From: JAYODW01 sp038116745
Lineage (GTDB): Bacteria; Pseudomonadota; Gammaproteobacteria; Ga0077536
Direction of reading: 5' to 3'
DNA length: 64,000 nt
NCBI GenBank assembly: GCA_038116745.1
Contig: JAYODW010000026.1
Location: 1-64,000, forward strand
The translations under genes and the position numbers were made by a program. How positions within the stretch are numbered: the stretch's first letter is position 1; each line of letters starts with the position of its first letter. Shown here piece by piece: positions 8,543-17,890 of the stretch. Under the pieces are notes generated by a model that had not been told where the DNA came from, ran no database searches, and worked only from the letters and a program-made list of their open reading frames with translations.

Positions 8543-9188
8543 TGCCCCAGAGATACTTGTGCAGCTGCAGTTGGAACCTGACGGGGAGCCGATCTTGGAC
8601 TATCCAGTCGGCGAGCTGCCGCGCCGCAAGCTGGTCATGGCTGGCGGAGAACAAAATTTCGATCCCCTCCGCCAGAGAACCAAGACGGTCGCGACTCCAC
8701 TCGTAATCAGTGCGGTCAGTGATGACGAATTTAAGCTGATCCGGTGGCGCCAGATGCGCCAGGTTGCTCCATAAATTGCGATCGCATTCCCCTGAGCCGG
8801 GGGTTTTGATGTCCACAACTTTCATCACGCGGCAATCGACAGGCGAGATGTCGATAGCACCGCTGGTTTCCAGCGATACCCGGTAACCGGCATCACACAG
8901 CCGCTGCAGCAGGTCGTAGGTTGCCGGCTGCGCAAGCGGTTCGCCGCCTGTGACGGTGACATGCTGAACCTGATAGGCCGCGGTTTTTTCCAGGATCTCA
9001 TCGAGGTCCATCAGCTGTCCGCCGGAGAACGCATAGCTGGTATCGCAGTAAGCGCACCTGAGTGGGCAGCCGGTGGTTCGCAGGAACACAGTGGGCAGCC
9101 CCGATGTCGTGGACTCGCCCTGTAAGGAAAGGAAAATCTCTGAGATCCGAATACTGATCCCCGATTGTTTTAGGGCGCGCGCAGACAT
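8526..9188 (-). CDS. queE: 7-carboxy-7-deazaguanine synthase QueE
   Basis: Radical SAM enzyme that contracts the ring of 6-carboxytetrahydropterin in queuosine synthesis. The cluster motif CX3CX2C is in GCPLRCAYCDT, and FLSLQGE precedes it as in the family. From the ATG at 9188 the protein has 220 residues. The frame stays open to an ATG at 9260 that would overlap cpoB by 47 nt, but the extra residues are not family-like. It sits between cpoB and queC, a common gammaproteobacterial order. Confidence 0.93.
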   Translation of the reverse strand: MSARALKQSGISIRISEIFLSLQGESTTSGLPTVFLRTTGCPLRCAYCDTSYAFSGGQLMDLDEILEKTAAYQVQHVTVTGGEPLAQPATYDLLQRLCDAGYRVSLETSGAIDISPVDCRVMKVVDIKTPGSGECDRNLWSNLAHLAPPDQLKFVITDRTDYEWSRDRLGSLAEGIEILFSASHDQLAARQLADWIVQDRLPVRFQLQLHKYLWGNEPGR

Positions 9189-9213
9189 CGATGGGCTGGC
9201 GAGCTGGCAGGCC

Positions 9214-10245
9214 TCACTGGCGGGAAGGTATATCTGAGCGGAGCCTCTGGATGCGCTCATCTGCCAGACGCGCCGCTGCAGAGCCGGGGAAACGCGTTTT
9301 CAGGTCAGAGAGGACTGCCAGCGCCTGTTCCTGCAGACCCAGCTCCGCGTAGCTGTAGGCGATTTTCAGCATGGCATGAGATTGCTTCTGACTATTCGGG
9401 TAATCCACGATGAGCGTCTGGTACTGCGCGATGGCCGGCTCGAACTGGCGCATCACATAGTAGGCCTCGCCGAGCCAGTACTGTGCGTTATCCGCATACT
9501 GGCTGTTGGGGAATTGCTGCAGAAATGCAGAGAATCCCGTAATGGACTCGTCATAGCGGCCTTCTTTTAGCAGCGCGAAGGCGTCTTTGTACGCGGCCTC
9601 GGATGCAGGGCTGTCAGAGCTGGGCGCTGCCGCGATGATGTTGGTGCTCGCGCTCTGCGGCAATGGAGGCGTTGCAGTCTGAGCATCAGTAGGCAAACGC
9701 TCGGGCAGTGAGCCAGCGTTTCCGGTGACCGGAACTGGAGCTGTGCTCCGGTCCTCCGTAAAGCTCACCGATCCTCCCGCATCGCGCGCTATCAAGCCCT
9801 CGGCCGGGTCGCCTGCAACGGTATCGCTGGAGGTGGCTGAAGTGGTGGCCAAAGGCGGCTCATCAGGTAAAGCCCCCTGAGGCCCCGGCACCAAGCCTGC
9901 TGTGGATAGATTGGTGCTGCGTCCGGGTTCCAGCCCACTGAGCCGGTGATCCAGGTCGATGTATTGCTGGCGTTGGCCGTCACGGACTTGTTCCAGCAGA
10001 TGGCGCTGATTCTCAATCTCTCCGCGCATCTGCCGGAGCTCCATCTGCAGCTGGTCAACCTGGCGTGCCAAATCGAGTAATCCCTGGTTTCCGAGGGTTC
10101 GCTCCAGTTTGTCCAAGCGGGCGGTCACTGAATCCTGTGTCTGCGCCAGCGCCGGACATGCGGCGCCGGTCAGACAGCACAAAAGAACGGCAAGACGCCG
10201 CCACTGCCTGGAATGGCCTCGGCTGGAACAGACCACCGTCTGCAT
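9214..10245 (-). CDS. cpoB: Cell division coordinator CpoB (YbgF)
   Basis: Periplasmic TolA- and PBP1B-associated protein that couples outer-membrane constriction to septal peptidoglycan synthesis. A signal peptide ends near residue 34 (PALAQ). A coiled-coil trimerisation segment spans about 40-100, a Ser/Thr/Pro-rich linker about 105-215, and TPR repeats about 220-335 (AYKDAFALLKEGRYDESI and following). The linker makes it longer (343 residues) than the E. coli protein. Its start codon shares one base with the pal stop (TGATG), so it is coupled to pal. Confidence 0.95.
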   Translation of the reverse strand: MQTVVCSSRGHSRQWRRLAVLLCCLTGAACPALAQTQDSVTARLDKLERTLGNQGLLDLARQVDQLQMELRQMRGEIENQRHLLEQVRDGQRQQYIDLDHRLSGLEPGRSTNLSTAGLVPGPQGALPDEPPLATTSATSSDTVAGDPAEGLIARDAGGSVSFTEDRSTAPVPVTGNAGSLPERLPTDAQTATPPLPQSASTNIIAAAPSSDSPASEAAYKDAFALLKEGRYDESITGFSAFLQQFPNSQYADNAQYWLGEAYYVMRQFEPAIAQYQTLIVDYPNSQKQSHAMLKIAYSYAELGLQEQALAVLSDLKTRFPGSAAARLADERIQRLRSDIPSRQ

Positions 10246-10811
10246 CAGTAAACGAGCTCCACGCGTCGATTAAGTCCGTAAGCCTGATCATCGTGTCCTT
10301 CGACTGCCGGCCTTTCTTCGCCGTAGCTGACGGTGTTTATCTGGCCCGCAGAGGCACCGAGCAGTACCAGCTGGCGTCGTACTGCCAACGCACGCCGCTC
10401 GCCCAGCGCCAGGTTGTATTCACGCGAACCGCGTTCGTCTGCATGGCCCTCGAGCGTCACCGAGACGGATGGGTTGGATGCTAACAGCGCCGCATGCGAC
10501 GCAACTGTGTCAGCGAAGTCGCTGCGGATATTCGCGCTGTCATAGTCGAAGTAGATCACCCGCACGGCGAGCGGGCTGTCGGGGTCATTGAGAGCCGCCG
10601 GGGTCAGCGCTTCCTGTGCGTTCAGACCCTGCGTAGTCACCAGATCTTCGTCACCTAACGCCCCTGCGTTTGATGCGGATGTCGATGTCCGGTCTTCAAC
10701 CGTTGCACTGCTTCGGGTTGCATCGGATCGATTCTTGTTCGAACTGCAGGCAGTGAGTACCAGTGCAGTCGTAAGCAACAACAATAGTGTGAGTCCAGCC
10801 CGTTTCATCAT
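10245..10811 (-). CDS. pal: Peptidoglycan-associated lipoprotein Pal
   Basis: Outer-membrane lipoprotein that anchors the membrane to peptidoglycan and is released by TolB. The lipobox LTAC places the lipidated Cys at residue 22. A Ser/Thr-rich tether follows, then an OmpA-like domain with YFDYDSANIR and GHADERGSREYNLALGERRA, the diaminopimelate-binding region. 188 residues. It is separated from tolB by 139 nt that contain a hairpin, unlike the tightly packed rest of the cluster. Confidence 0.98.
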   Translation of the reverse strand: MMKRAGLTLLLLLTTALVLTACSSNKNRSDATRSSATVEDRTSTSASNAGALGDEDLVTTQGLNAQEALTPAALNDPDSPLAVRVIYFDYDSANIRSDFADTVASHAALLASNPSVSVTLEGHADERGSREYNLALGERRALAVRRQLVLLGASAGQINTVSYGEERPAVEGHDDQAYGLNRRVELVY

Positions 10812-10848
10812 TTTCTCCTCGTGAAAATACAGACTGTGAGCAAAGAGG

Positions 10849-10871
10849 CCGGGCTGCCGTCAGCAGCCTGG
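10849..10871. other. Hairpin in the tolB-pal spacer
   Basis: A 9-bp stem with one G-U pair and a 5-nt loop (core GGCTGC / GCAGCC), 38 nt upstream of the pal start on the transcribed strand. No T run follows, so it is more likely an mRNA processing or stability element than a terminator. It could let the abundant lipoprotein Pal be expressed above TolB. Confidence 0.45.
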
Positions 10872-10950
10872 GACAATCGGTACGTTATGTTGGCTGAGGC
10901 CCGGGGAAACCGTTGACCGCGCCGTGTATCCCGCCCGAATTCAGATAGAA

Positions 10951-12309
10951 CTATTTCCGGAAAGGTCCCCAAGCAGGCTCTCTGACCTCACCTCTCTGTA
11001 GCGCAAGGCGCTGTTTCAGGTGTCCGTCGGTTGAAGTCGCAGCCAGCTCCGTGCCGCGGGTTCCCATCGTTGTATAAATTACCATACTGCCATTCGGAGC
11101 GAAGCTCGGCGCCTCGTCAAGCGAGCCGTTTGTGAGGTGTTCGAACTGGTTTGTTGCGAGATCAAGAGACGCAATTCGATAGTGCCCTGAACCTCCGTTG
11201 ACGACGACCAGTTTCCGGCCGTCGGGCGAGTATCGGGCCCGAGCGTTGTAAGGCCCCATGTTGAACGTCACGCGTTGCGGTTGGCTACCATCGAAAGCCA
11301 GGCGGTAGATCTGCGGGCCGCCACCTCGGTCTGATGTGAATACGAGGGCTCGACCATCGGGCGACCAGCTGGGTTCCGTGTCGATTCCCGGATGATTGGT
11401 CAGTCGGGTCAGCTTTCCCCCGAGCAGGTCATACAGGTAGATCTCGGGATTGCCATCCCGGGACAGGGTGACCGCCAGTCGTTTTCCGTCCGGCGCAAAC
11501 GAAGGTGCACTGTTGATTCCTGGACCGGCAATGATGCGCTCCCGTTTTCCGCTGCCGATGTCCTGTAGGTAAATCGAGGAGTTGCGGCTCTCAAATGACA
11601 CATAAGCCAGCTGAGCGCCGTCGGGTGACCAGGCCGGGGACAGAAGTGGCTGTGAAGACTCGAGGATAGTGTGCGGGTTGAAACCGTCGGCATCCGCAAT
11701 CTGCATGCGGTAAACAGCGCTTTTGTCGGCCGCCTTATCCACCGTGACGTAGGCGATGCGGGTTGAGAAAGCCCCTTTCTGATTCAGCAGTTTTTCGTAA
11801 ATAACGTCACTGATGTGGTGTGCCGTCAGGCGGATATTCGCTGCTGTGCTGGGGATACGGAAACCAGCCAGCTGTTTTCCCTTGTAGACATCGACTAACC
11901 GGAATTCGACGTTGTACCCGCCGCCCGGTGCGGACAGCACTTTGCCGATCACGAGATTTTCCATACCCAGCAATCGCCAGTCCTTGAAGTTGACAGCACT
12001 GAAGGTCGACGGGCGGGACGGCAGATCTTCCGGCGGCATGGCCGCGAAGCGGCCGGAGCGGGACAGGTCGGAACGAACAATGGCCGCCAGGTCAAAGCTC
12101 AGCCCTTCGCCGTTTTCGGTGGCGAAAGGCACGACGGCGATCGGCAAAGCCGACTCGATTCCTTCGGTGATGCGTATGGTGAGCTCTCCGTCGCGTGCGT
12201 TGACCGCGCTCAGACCGGCCGCGACGGTGAGCAGACTCAGGGTTGCAGCGACCCGGAGACAGTGCTTGGAGAGACGGGATGTTGCGCTAAATCTGGGGAT
12301 CAAAAACAA
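10951..12309 (-). CDS. tolB: Tol-Pal system protein TolB
   Basis: Periplasmic beta-propeller protein that binds Pal and TolA. A signal peptide (CLRVAATLSLLTVAAGLSA) is followed by the TolB N-terminal domain (about 45-170) and propeller repeats marked by WSPDG, APDGKRL, WSPDGRAL, SPDGRKL and APNG between about 215 and 440. 452 residues. The start overlaps the tolA stop by 23 nt; a later in-frame start would remove the overlap but not the signal peptide. Confidence 0.97.
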   Translation of the reverse strand: MFLIPRFSATSRLSKHCLRVAATLSLLTVAAGLSAVNARDGELTIRITEGIESALPIAVVPFATENGEGLSFDLAAIVRSDLSRSGRFAAMPPEDLPSRPSTFSAVNFKDWRLLGMENLVIGKVLSAPGGGYNVEFRLVDVYKGKQLAGFRIPSTAANIRLTAHHISDVIYEKLLNQKGAFSTRIAYVTVDKAADKSAVYRMQIADADGFNPHTILESSQPLLSPAWSPDGAQLAYVSFESRNSSIYLQDIGSGKRERIIAGPGINSAPSFAPDGKRLAVTLSRDGNPEIYLYDLLGGKLTRLTNHPGIDTEPSWSPDGRALVFTSDRGGGPQIYRLAFDGSQPQRVTFNMGPYNARARYSPDGRKLVVVNGGSGHYRIASLDLATNQFEHLTNGSLDEAPSFAPNGSMVIYTTMGTRGTELAATSTDGHLKQRLALQRGEVREPAWGPFRK

Positions 12310-13195
12310 ACGAGATACTCCTTACCTGCTCAAACAGGCGCGGTTCTGTGGGTACGGGCAACGGTGCGGCTTTGCGCACCGCGTTTTCTGCCTGGCGGTC
12401 AAAGCTGGCGTTACCGCTGGAACGAACAATCTGCACGCCCGCGACTTCTCCTCCGGGGACGAGCGTAATCCTCAGAGTGCATGACAGCCCGTCGAATCCA
12501 GGGAGGATGGTAAATGACTGCCTTACACGAGCTGCAATGGCGGCAACGAAACGATTGATTTCCGCGCTGTCAGCGGCCGCCCGAGCGGCAGCCTCCTCAG
12601 CGGCGAGTTCTTCGCGCAAGGCTTTTTCCATGCGCTCACGCTCCTCTGCTTTGCGCGCGGCCTCGCGTTTTTTCTTCTCTGCTTCAGCCGCCTGCTTCTT
12701 TGCTTCTGCGGCCTTTTGCTCAGCAGCGCGCTTTTTACGCGCTTCTTCCTCTGCCTTCTTTTTTGCGGCCTCTCTTTTTGCCTCTTCGTCCGCGGCTTTC
12801 TTCCTGGCCTCCGCCGCTCGTTTCTCCGCTTCGACCTTCTGCTTGGCGGCTTTGTCTTTCGCGGCAGTAAGACGCTCCTGTTCCGCTTTCAGCTCCTGGA
12901 GTTTCTGCTCTTCAGCTTTTCGCTGACGCGCCAGTTCTTCAGCCTGACTTTGCGCTTTCTTCAGGCGTTCGTCCTCTGCACTCTTTGCAGCCGCGTCGGC
13001 TTTTTTCAGCCGTTCGATTTCGGCCTCCACGGCGCGCCGATCGATAGTGGTGGCGTTGACGATTTCCCGTACGGGTTGAGGTGCAGCGACGTCACGAGGT
13101 CTGAACTCAGCGCCGAAAAGCAGCAGCGCCGCCAGCCCCAGGTGAAGGATGGTTGATCCGATAAAGGCGCGCAGCGAGAGCGGTTCCGGGAGCAT
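12287..13195 (-). CDS. tolA: Cell envelope integrity protein TolA
   Basis: Inner-membrane protein spanning the periplasm, energised by TolQR. One N-terminal membrane helix (residues about 9-27) is followed by a long Lys/Ala/Glu helix (about 50-200, runs such as AEEEARKKRAAEQKAAEAKK) and a C-terminal domain (about 210-300) with a TonB-like pattern ending IRSISFVFDPQI-like. Low-complexity repeats make this stretch resemble a coding shadow on the other strand, but context fixes the frame. Confidence 0.95.
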   Translation of the reverse strand: MLPEPLSLRAFIGSTILHLGLAALLLFGAEFRPRDVAAPQPVREIVNATTIDRRAVEAEIERLKKADAAAKSAEDERLKKAQSQAEELARQRKAEEQKLQELKAEQERLTAAKDKAAKQKVEAEKRAAEARKKAADEEAKREAAKKKAEEEARKKRAAEQKAAEAKKQAAEAEKKKREAARKAEERERMEKALREELAAEEAAARAAADSAEINRFVAAIAARVRQSFTILPGFDGLSCTLRITLVPGGEVAGVQIVRSSGNASFDRQAENAVRKAAPLPVPTEPRLFEQVRSISFVFDPQI

Positions 13196-13199
13196 TGCT

Positions 13200-13634
13200 T
13201 CAGTCGGTGACAGGTTCGGTCACCAGGCCGACGGTGGTCGCGCCGGCATTCTTGAGCAGCGTCATGATGGTTACTACTCGGCCGTAAGGGACCTCGCGGT
13301 CTCCTTCGACGAGCACTTCGGTGTTCGGGCGGTACTTCAGTACCGCGGCAATCCGCGTTGTCAGCGTCTGCTCGTCAATCGGCTCGCTGGGGGTTTCGCC
13401 GATGTCGGTGAAGATATCTCCTGATCGGTTGACGGTAACGACCACAGGCTCCTGATCACTTGGAGGTATGACCGCTGAGGGCGCTTGCGGCAGGTCAATT
13501 TTGACGCCCTGAGTGATGAGCGGGGCGGTAACCATAAAAATGATCAACAGCACCAGCATCACGTCGATATAAGGCACGACGTTGATCTCGGACATAACCC
13601 GCCTGCGGTTGTTGCGCTGGTTCGTGGCAGCCAT
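13200..13634 (-). CDS. tolR: Tol-Pal system proton channel protein TolR
   Basis: ExbD/TolR family protein, 144 residues. The single membrane helix contains the proton-relay Asp in NVVPYIDVMLVLLIIFMVTA. The periplasmic domain follows to the end. It works with TolQ to convert proton-motive force into TolA movement. It lies 9 nt downstream of tolQ and 4 nt upstream of tolA. Confidence 0.97.
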   Translation of the reverse strand: MAATNQRNNRRRVMSEINVVPYIDVMLVLLIIFMVTAPLITQGVKIDLPQAPSAVIPPSDQEPVVVTVNRSGDIFTDIGETPSEPIDEQTLTTRIAAVLKYRPNTEVLVEGDREVPYGRVVTIMTLLKNAGATTVGLVTEPVTD

Positions 13635-13643
13635 GTAGGTCGT

Positions 13644-14318
13644 TCAGTCCTGCACCTGGCGTCGCAGGATAGAGACGAATTCCTCCACGAAGATGTCATA
13701 CCGACCCACGATCCGGTCGATCGCGCTGGCGTAGCGGTTGTATCCGATCACAGCAGGAATGGCGGCGAACAGACCCATGGCCGTGGCCACCAGCGCTTCT
13801 GAAATCCCCGGTGCCACCATTGCCAGGGTGGCCTGATGGACGTTACCCAGCGCCTGGAATGAATTCATGATGCCCCAGACGGTGCCAAACAATCCGATGT
13901 ACGGACTGACTGAACCAACTGTCGCGAGGAAGGACAGGCCGCTCTCCAGCTCTTCCAGTTCGCGGCTCACGCTGACTTTCATCGCGCGTTGCGCGCCGTC
14001 GAGGATATCGGCGGGTTCAAGGCCGCCGCGCTTGCGCAGGCGCACAAACTCGTGAAAACCGGATTCGAAAATCAGCTCCATGCCTGTCATGTTGTCCCGG
14101 TCTGCTGAAACGCGGTTGTACAGGCTGGTGAGGTCCTCGGTGGACCAGAATTCGTCTTCAAAATACGCGAGTTCTGCCCTTGCTTTTTTTATCTGCCGGC
14201 GCTTGCTGAAGATCAATGCCCAGGAAGCTATCGAAGCCAGCAACAGGATCAGCATGATGAGCTTTACCAGGAGACTCGCGCCCAGCACCAGGCTGGCAAT
14301 AGACAGGTCGTTATGCAC
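13644..14318 (-). CDS. tolQ: Tol-Pal system proton channel protein TolQ
   Basis: MotA/TolQ/ExbB family inner-membrane protein of 224 residues. Three membrane helices are visible at about 10-35, 130-155 (FLATVGSVSPYIGLFGTVWG) and 170-195 (GISEALVATAMGLFAAIPAV), the last two forming the proton path with TolR. It overlaps ybgC by 8 nt. Confidence 0.97.
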   Translation of the reverse strand: MHNDLSIASLVLGASLLVKLIMLILLLASIASWALIFSKRRQIKKARAELAYFEDEFWSTEDLTSLYNRVSADRDNMTGMELIFESGFHEFVRLRKRGGLEPADILDGAQRAMKVSVSRELEELESGLSFLATVGSVSPYIGLFGTVWGIMNSFQALGNVHQATLAMVAPGISEALVATAMGLFAAIPAVIGYNRYASAIDRIVGRYDIFVEEFVSILRRQVQD

Positions 14319-14745
14319 CTTCGAAGGTCCTCATCATGTGGGCAGGTATACGACAGGGTCGCAAGGTCTCGGCGTGCACGCAGGCGATCGTATTGATAGC
14401 CGCGCAGACTTCCCGATTTTCGGCATCGACGATGGTCTGCTTCATGCAGAGACTCACGCGTCGCGCCGACTCGAGGCGCGAGTGCACGACTAAAGTGGCG
14501 TTAAAGCGTGCAGGCAGAACAAACTGGAGATCGCTGCGTGCAATGACGAACAGGATGCCAGATGACTCCCGGAGCTCGTCCTGCTCAAAACCGAGCTTGC
14601 GCAACCACTCCGTACGCGCGCGCTCCATAAAACGGAGGTAGTTTGCGTGGTAGACGATCCCCGCCGCATCAGTGTCTTCGTAGTACACCCGGACCGGCCA
14701 GGAGAATTCCGAGACCCGAGTGAGCGGGGCGCGCTTACTGTTCAT
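14311..14745 (-). CDS. ybgC: Tol-Pal-associated acyl-CoA thioesterase YbgC
   Basis: Hot-dog-fold thioesterase of 144 residues. The family motif YYEDTDAAGIVYHANYLRFM includes the catalytic Asp. In E. coli it hydrolyses short- to medium-chain acyl-CoAs and associates with acyl carrier protein and phospholipid enzymes. It is the first gene of the tol cluster and overlaps ruvB by 11 nt, so tol transcription may read through from ruv. Confidence 0.95.
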   Translation of the reverse strand: MNSKRAPLTRVSEFSWPVRVYYEDTDAAGIVYHANYLRFMERARTEWLRKLGFEQDELRESSGILFVIARSDLQFVLPARFNATLVVHSRLESARRVSLCMKQTIVDAENREVCAAINTIACVHAETLRPCRIPAHMMRTFEGA

Positions 14746-15772
14746 CCGAGAACAGATCCTGAGACAGTGTGTTCTCCGGGACGGTCAGGCCGAAATGCTG
14801 CCACGCGGAGCGGGTTGCCGTGCGCCCTCGCGGAGTCCGCATCAGGAAACCCTGCTGAATCAGATACGGCTCCAGAACGTCTTCTATGGTGCCGCGTTCT
14901 TCGCCGATGGCCGCGGCCAGGCTGTCGACGCCGACCGGTCCTCCATCGAATTTCTGCATGATCGCAAGCAGGAGCTTGCGGTCCATGACGTCAAAACCAT
15001 TACTGTCTACATTGAGCAGATCGAGGGCTCGCGAGGTTACCTCGGCATCGAGCTTCCCGTCTGCCTTGATCTGCGCGTAGTCGCGCGCTCGCCGCAGCAG
15101 TCGGTTAGCGATACGCGGCGTGCCCCGCGAGCGATGCGCGAGCTCTTTTGCCCCACCGGAGTCGATTTCGACGCCCAGGATGCGCGCTGCGCGCAGCACG
15201 ATCTGCGCAAGGTCGGCGACTGAGTAAAACTCCAGGCGTTGCACGATCCCGAACCTGTCGCGCAGGGGAGACGTCAGCAGCCCTGCTCTGGTTGTTGCCC
15301 CGACCAGTGTGAATCTCGGGAGATCCAGTTTGATGGCTCGAGCAGCCGGGCCTTCCCCAATCATGATGTCGAGCTGATAGTCCTCCATCGCTGGATAGAG
15401 AATCTCCTCGACAACCGGACTCAGGCGATGAATCTCGTCTATAAACAGCACATCACCCTGTTCCAGGTTTGTCAGCAGGGCCGCCAGGTCTCCCGGCCGT
15501 TCGAGCACCGGACCCGAAGTCTGGCGCAGATTGACCTCCATCTCGTTCGCAATAATGTGCGCGAGGGTTGTTTTGCCGAGCCCCGGGGGGCCGAAAATTA
15601 AAACGTGGTCCAGCGCCTCGGAGCGCGCGCGCGCAGCGCCGACAAAGATCTCCATCTGTTCACTGACAGCTGGCTGGCCAATGTAGTCAGACAGCAGCCG
15701 GGGACGGATGGTGCGGTCAGCCTCATCATCACCCGCGGCGCTCGAGGATACGATTCGGTCAGTGTCGGTCAT
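14735..15772 (-). CDS. ruvB: Holliday junction branch migration DNA helicase RuvB
   Basis: AAA+ motor of the RuvABC resolvasome, 345 residues. Walker A GPPGLGKTTL, Walker B LFIDEIHRL, sensor 1 GATTRAG, and the C-terminal winged-helix domain (RGRTATRSAWQHFG) are all present. It follows ruvA by 33 nt. Confidence 0.98.
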   Translation of the reverse strand: MTDTDRIVSSSAAGDDEADRTIRPRLLSDYIGQPAVSEQMEIFVGAARARSEALDHVLIFGPPGLGKTTLAHIIANEMEVNLRQTSGPVLERPGDLAALLTNLEQGDVLFIDEIHRLSPVVEEILYPAMEDYQLDIMIGEGPAARAIKLDLPRFTLVGATTRAGLLTSPLRDRFGIVQRLEFYSVADLAQIVLRAARILGVEIDSGGAKELAHRSRGTPRIANRLLRRARDYAQIKADGKLDAEVTSRALDLLNVDSNGFDVMDRKLLLAIMQKFDGGPVGVDSLAAAIGEERGTIEDVLEPYLIQQGFLMRTPRGRTATRSAWQHFGLTVPENTLSQDLFSDEQ

Positions 15773-15805
15773 GTATGGTCCGCAGCCGCAGAGCGCTCAG
15801 GCGAC

Positions 15806-16405
15806 TCATTTCGGTAAAAGCTTTTTCAGGACTTCCCTGATGATGGTCTCGCTGCTCATACCCGTCGTTTCAATCTCGTGTACGAAGCGGCTGGCTTCCT
15901 GAGGCTTGTAGCCAAGGGCTATCAGCCCGCTGACCGCGTCGTTGACCGGATCCTGTCGAGCTTCCCGAGCCGCAGCTGGCAGGGGCCTGCTTTCGTCTCC
16001 CAGATGGCCGACGCGATCGCGCATCTCTACGATGAGCCGCTCAGCTGTCTTCTTGCCGACTCCCGGCAACGCAACCAGGCGCGCGGTGTCCCCAGCGCTG
16101 ACGCAGGCGGCAAATTCATCAGCGCTCATACCGGAAAGTATGACCAGCGCCATCTTGGTGCCCACGCCGTTGACCTTGAGCAGGCTGCGAAACAGGCTGC
16201 GTTCGCCGTCGCTGAAGAAGCCATAGAGCAGATGGGCGTCTTCGCGCACGGTGAGATGTGTATACAGGGATACACGCTCGTTGATTTCAGGAAGTGCCCA
16301 GATCGTCGTCATCGGGGCTTCCAGTTCGTATCCCACCCCGTTGCAGTCGATCACAATCTGCGGCGGTTTCTTCTCAATGAGCGTGCCGGAAATGCGCCCA
16401 ATCAT
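15806..16405 (-). CDS. ruvA: Holliday junction branch migration protein RuvA
   Basis: DNA-binding subunit that holds the four-way junction. From the ATG at 16405 the protein has 199 residues and starts MIGRISGTLIEK, the family start; it overlaps the ruvC stop in an ATGA. The helix-hairpin-helix motifs are LLKVNGVGTKMALVILSG and LVALPGVGKKTAERLIVEM. The C-terminal domain III that contacts RuvB is present (VSGLIALGYKPQEASRFV). Confidence 0.97.
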   Translation of the reverse strand: MIGRISGTLIEKKPPQIVIDCNGVGYELEAPMTTIWALPEINERVSLYTHLTVREDAHLLYGFFSDGERSLFRSLLKVNGVGTKMALVILSGMSADEFAACVSAGDTARLVALPGVGKKTAERLIVEMRDRVGHLGDESRPLPAAAREARQDPVNDAVSGLIALGYKPQEASRFVHEIETTGMSSETIIREVLKKLLPK

Positions 16406-16908
16406 CGGCGCCCACCGCCAGCGAGTGCGATGCGAGCTACCCCTTCCCGCATGTGCGCATGACAAATCGCTGCTGCTATGGCATCGGCCGCGTCGGTCGG
16501 CGGTTGGTGCTCCAGTTTCAGCAGGGCACCCACCATATGCTGCACCTGTCCCTTCTCCGCATGGCCACGGCCGACAACGGTCTGTTTGATAAGCGTCGCC
16601 GCATACTCATGCACCGCCACGCCAGCCCTGGCTACCGTGAGGATGGCGCCGCCGCGGGCATGGCCTAGTTTCAGTGCAGAATCGGCGTTGCGGTGCATGA
16701 AAACCTTTTCTACCGCCGCCTCGTCGGGTTGGTATGTGGAAATTATCCCGTTCAGTTCATCGAACAGTTTGACCAGTCGTTCGGCCATGGGTCCGCTACC
16801 CAGATGGATGCAGCCGTCGGCCAGCAGGGTCAGCTGATGGCGCGCGACCCGCACAACGCCGTATCCGGTGATGCGTGAACCGGGGTCGATGCCGAGAATG
16901 ACGGTCAA
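16402..16908 (-). CDS. ruvC: Crossover junction endodeoxyribonuclease RuvC
   Basis: Holliday junction resolvase of 168 residues. The first catalytic Asp is in ILGIDPGSRITG near the N-terminus; AAVEKVFMHRNADSALKLG and the C-terminal DAADAIAAAICH carry the other acidic residues. It begins 18 nt after the yebC stop and overlaps ruvA by 4 nt. Confidence 0.98.
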   Translation of the reverse strand: MTVILGIDPGSRITGYGVVRVARHQLTLLADGCIHLGSGPMAERLVKLFDELNGIISTYQPDEAAVEKVFMHRNADSALKLGHARGGAILTVARAGVAVHEYAATLIKQTVVGRGHAEKGQVQHMVGALLKLEHQPPTDAADAIAAAICHAHMREGVARIALAGGGRR

Positions 16909-16926
16909 GGCTCAGCCCGGATCCCG

Positions 16927-17676
16927 CTAATCGCCGAGCGTCGCCAGGATTTCCTCGGAAATGCTGGCATTCGAGTACACCTTCTGCACATCGTCCAGAT
17001 CCTCCAGCATGTCGAGCAGCCTGATCATGCGTTGAGCGTCGTCGGCATCGATGGCGTTGTTCACATCAGCGCGCATGGTGACGTCCGCGCTTTCGGGCGC
17101 GAAACCGGCCGTCGCCAGATGGTCCTTGACCGATGGAAATTCGTCTGCGGTTGTGAGGATGTCAAATGAGCCGTCATCGTTGGATACGACATCCTCTGCG
17201 CCAGCATCGAGAGCGGCTTCCATCAAACGTTCTTCGTCGATGTCGGCACCGAAGCTCAGCAGGCCTTGTTTTTTGAACAGATAGGCAACGGAACCGTCCG
17301 TACCCAGGTTGCCGCCGCATTTTGTGAAGGCATGCCTCACCTCGGCTACCGTGCGGTTCCTGTTGTCAGTGAGACAGTCAACCATGACAGCGGTTCCGCC
17401 CGGGCCATAACCCTCGTAGCGGATTTCTTCGTAGTTATCGCCGTCGGTTCCGCCCGTGCCTCGGGCAATCGCTCTTTCAATCGTGTCTTTCGGCATGTTC
17501 GCGGCAAGCGCGTTGTCGACGGCTGCGCGCAGGCGTGGATTCGATCCCGGGTCGCCGCCACCCATGCGCGCGGCTACCGTCGTCTCCCGTATGAGCCGCG
17601 TGAAAAGCTTGCCGCGCTTGGCATCCTGTCGCCCCTTGCGGTGGCGGATATTGGCCCATTTGCTATGACCAGCCAT
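16927..17676 (-). CDS. yebC: YebC/PmpR family DNA-binding protein
   Basis: 249-residue protein beginning MAGHSKWANIRHRKGRQDAK, the conserved YebC start. That ATG (17676) is preferred although the frame stays open further upstream. The family was described as transcription factors (PmpR in Pseudomonas), and YebC-type members also help ribosomes through proline-rich stretches. It lies immediately upstream of ruvC, the standard order. The 214 nt upstream, up to nadA, probably hold its promoter; no clear boxes were seen. Confidence 0.95.
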   Translation of the reverse strand: MAGHSKWANIRHRKGRQDAKRGKLFTRLIRETTVAARMGGGDPGSNPRLRAAVDNALAANMPKDTIERAIARGTGGTDGDNYEEIRYEGYGPGGTAVMVDCLTDNRNRTVAEVRHAFTKCGGNLGTDGSVAYLFKKQGLLSFGADIDEERLMEAALDAGAEDVVSNDDGSFDILTTADEFPSVKDHLATAGFAPESADVTMRADVNNAIDADDAQRMIRLLDMLEDLDDVQKVYSNASISEEILATLGD

Positions 17677-17890
17677 GACGTGTTGCTGTTGCTCTCTGTA
17701 TTTTCGGTGTGGGTAAAAGTGCTCTGTGCTGCCGCCGGTCACTGCGGTTGATGCCGCGGCGGGAGCGGAACTCGATTCTCGCAAATCGATAGTTCGCTTG
17801 CAGCGCCGTGGCGAGGGACCCGGGTGGCCGCATGCGGCGGCGGTTGCCTCCGCGGAGCTGCGTTGCAGCGGCAGATCAGGCGGGGGTGTT

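Noticed and set aside
12348..13156. Long plus-strand frames opposite tolA
   Set aside because: They mirror the Lys/Ala/Glu repeats of TolA as Ser/Phe/Ala-rich sequence; shadows of a low-complexity gene.
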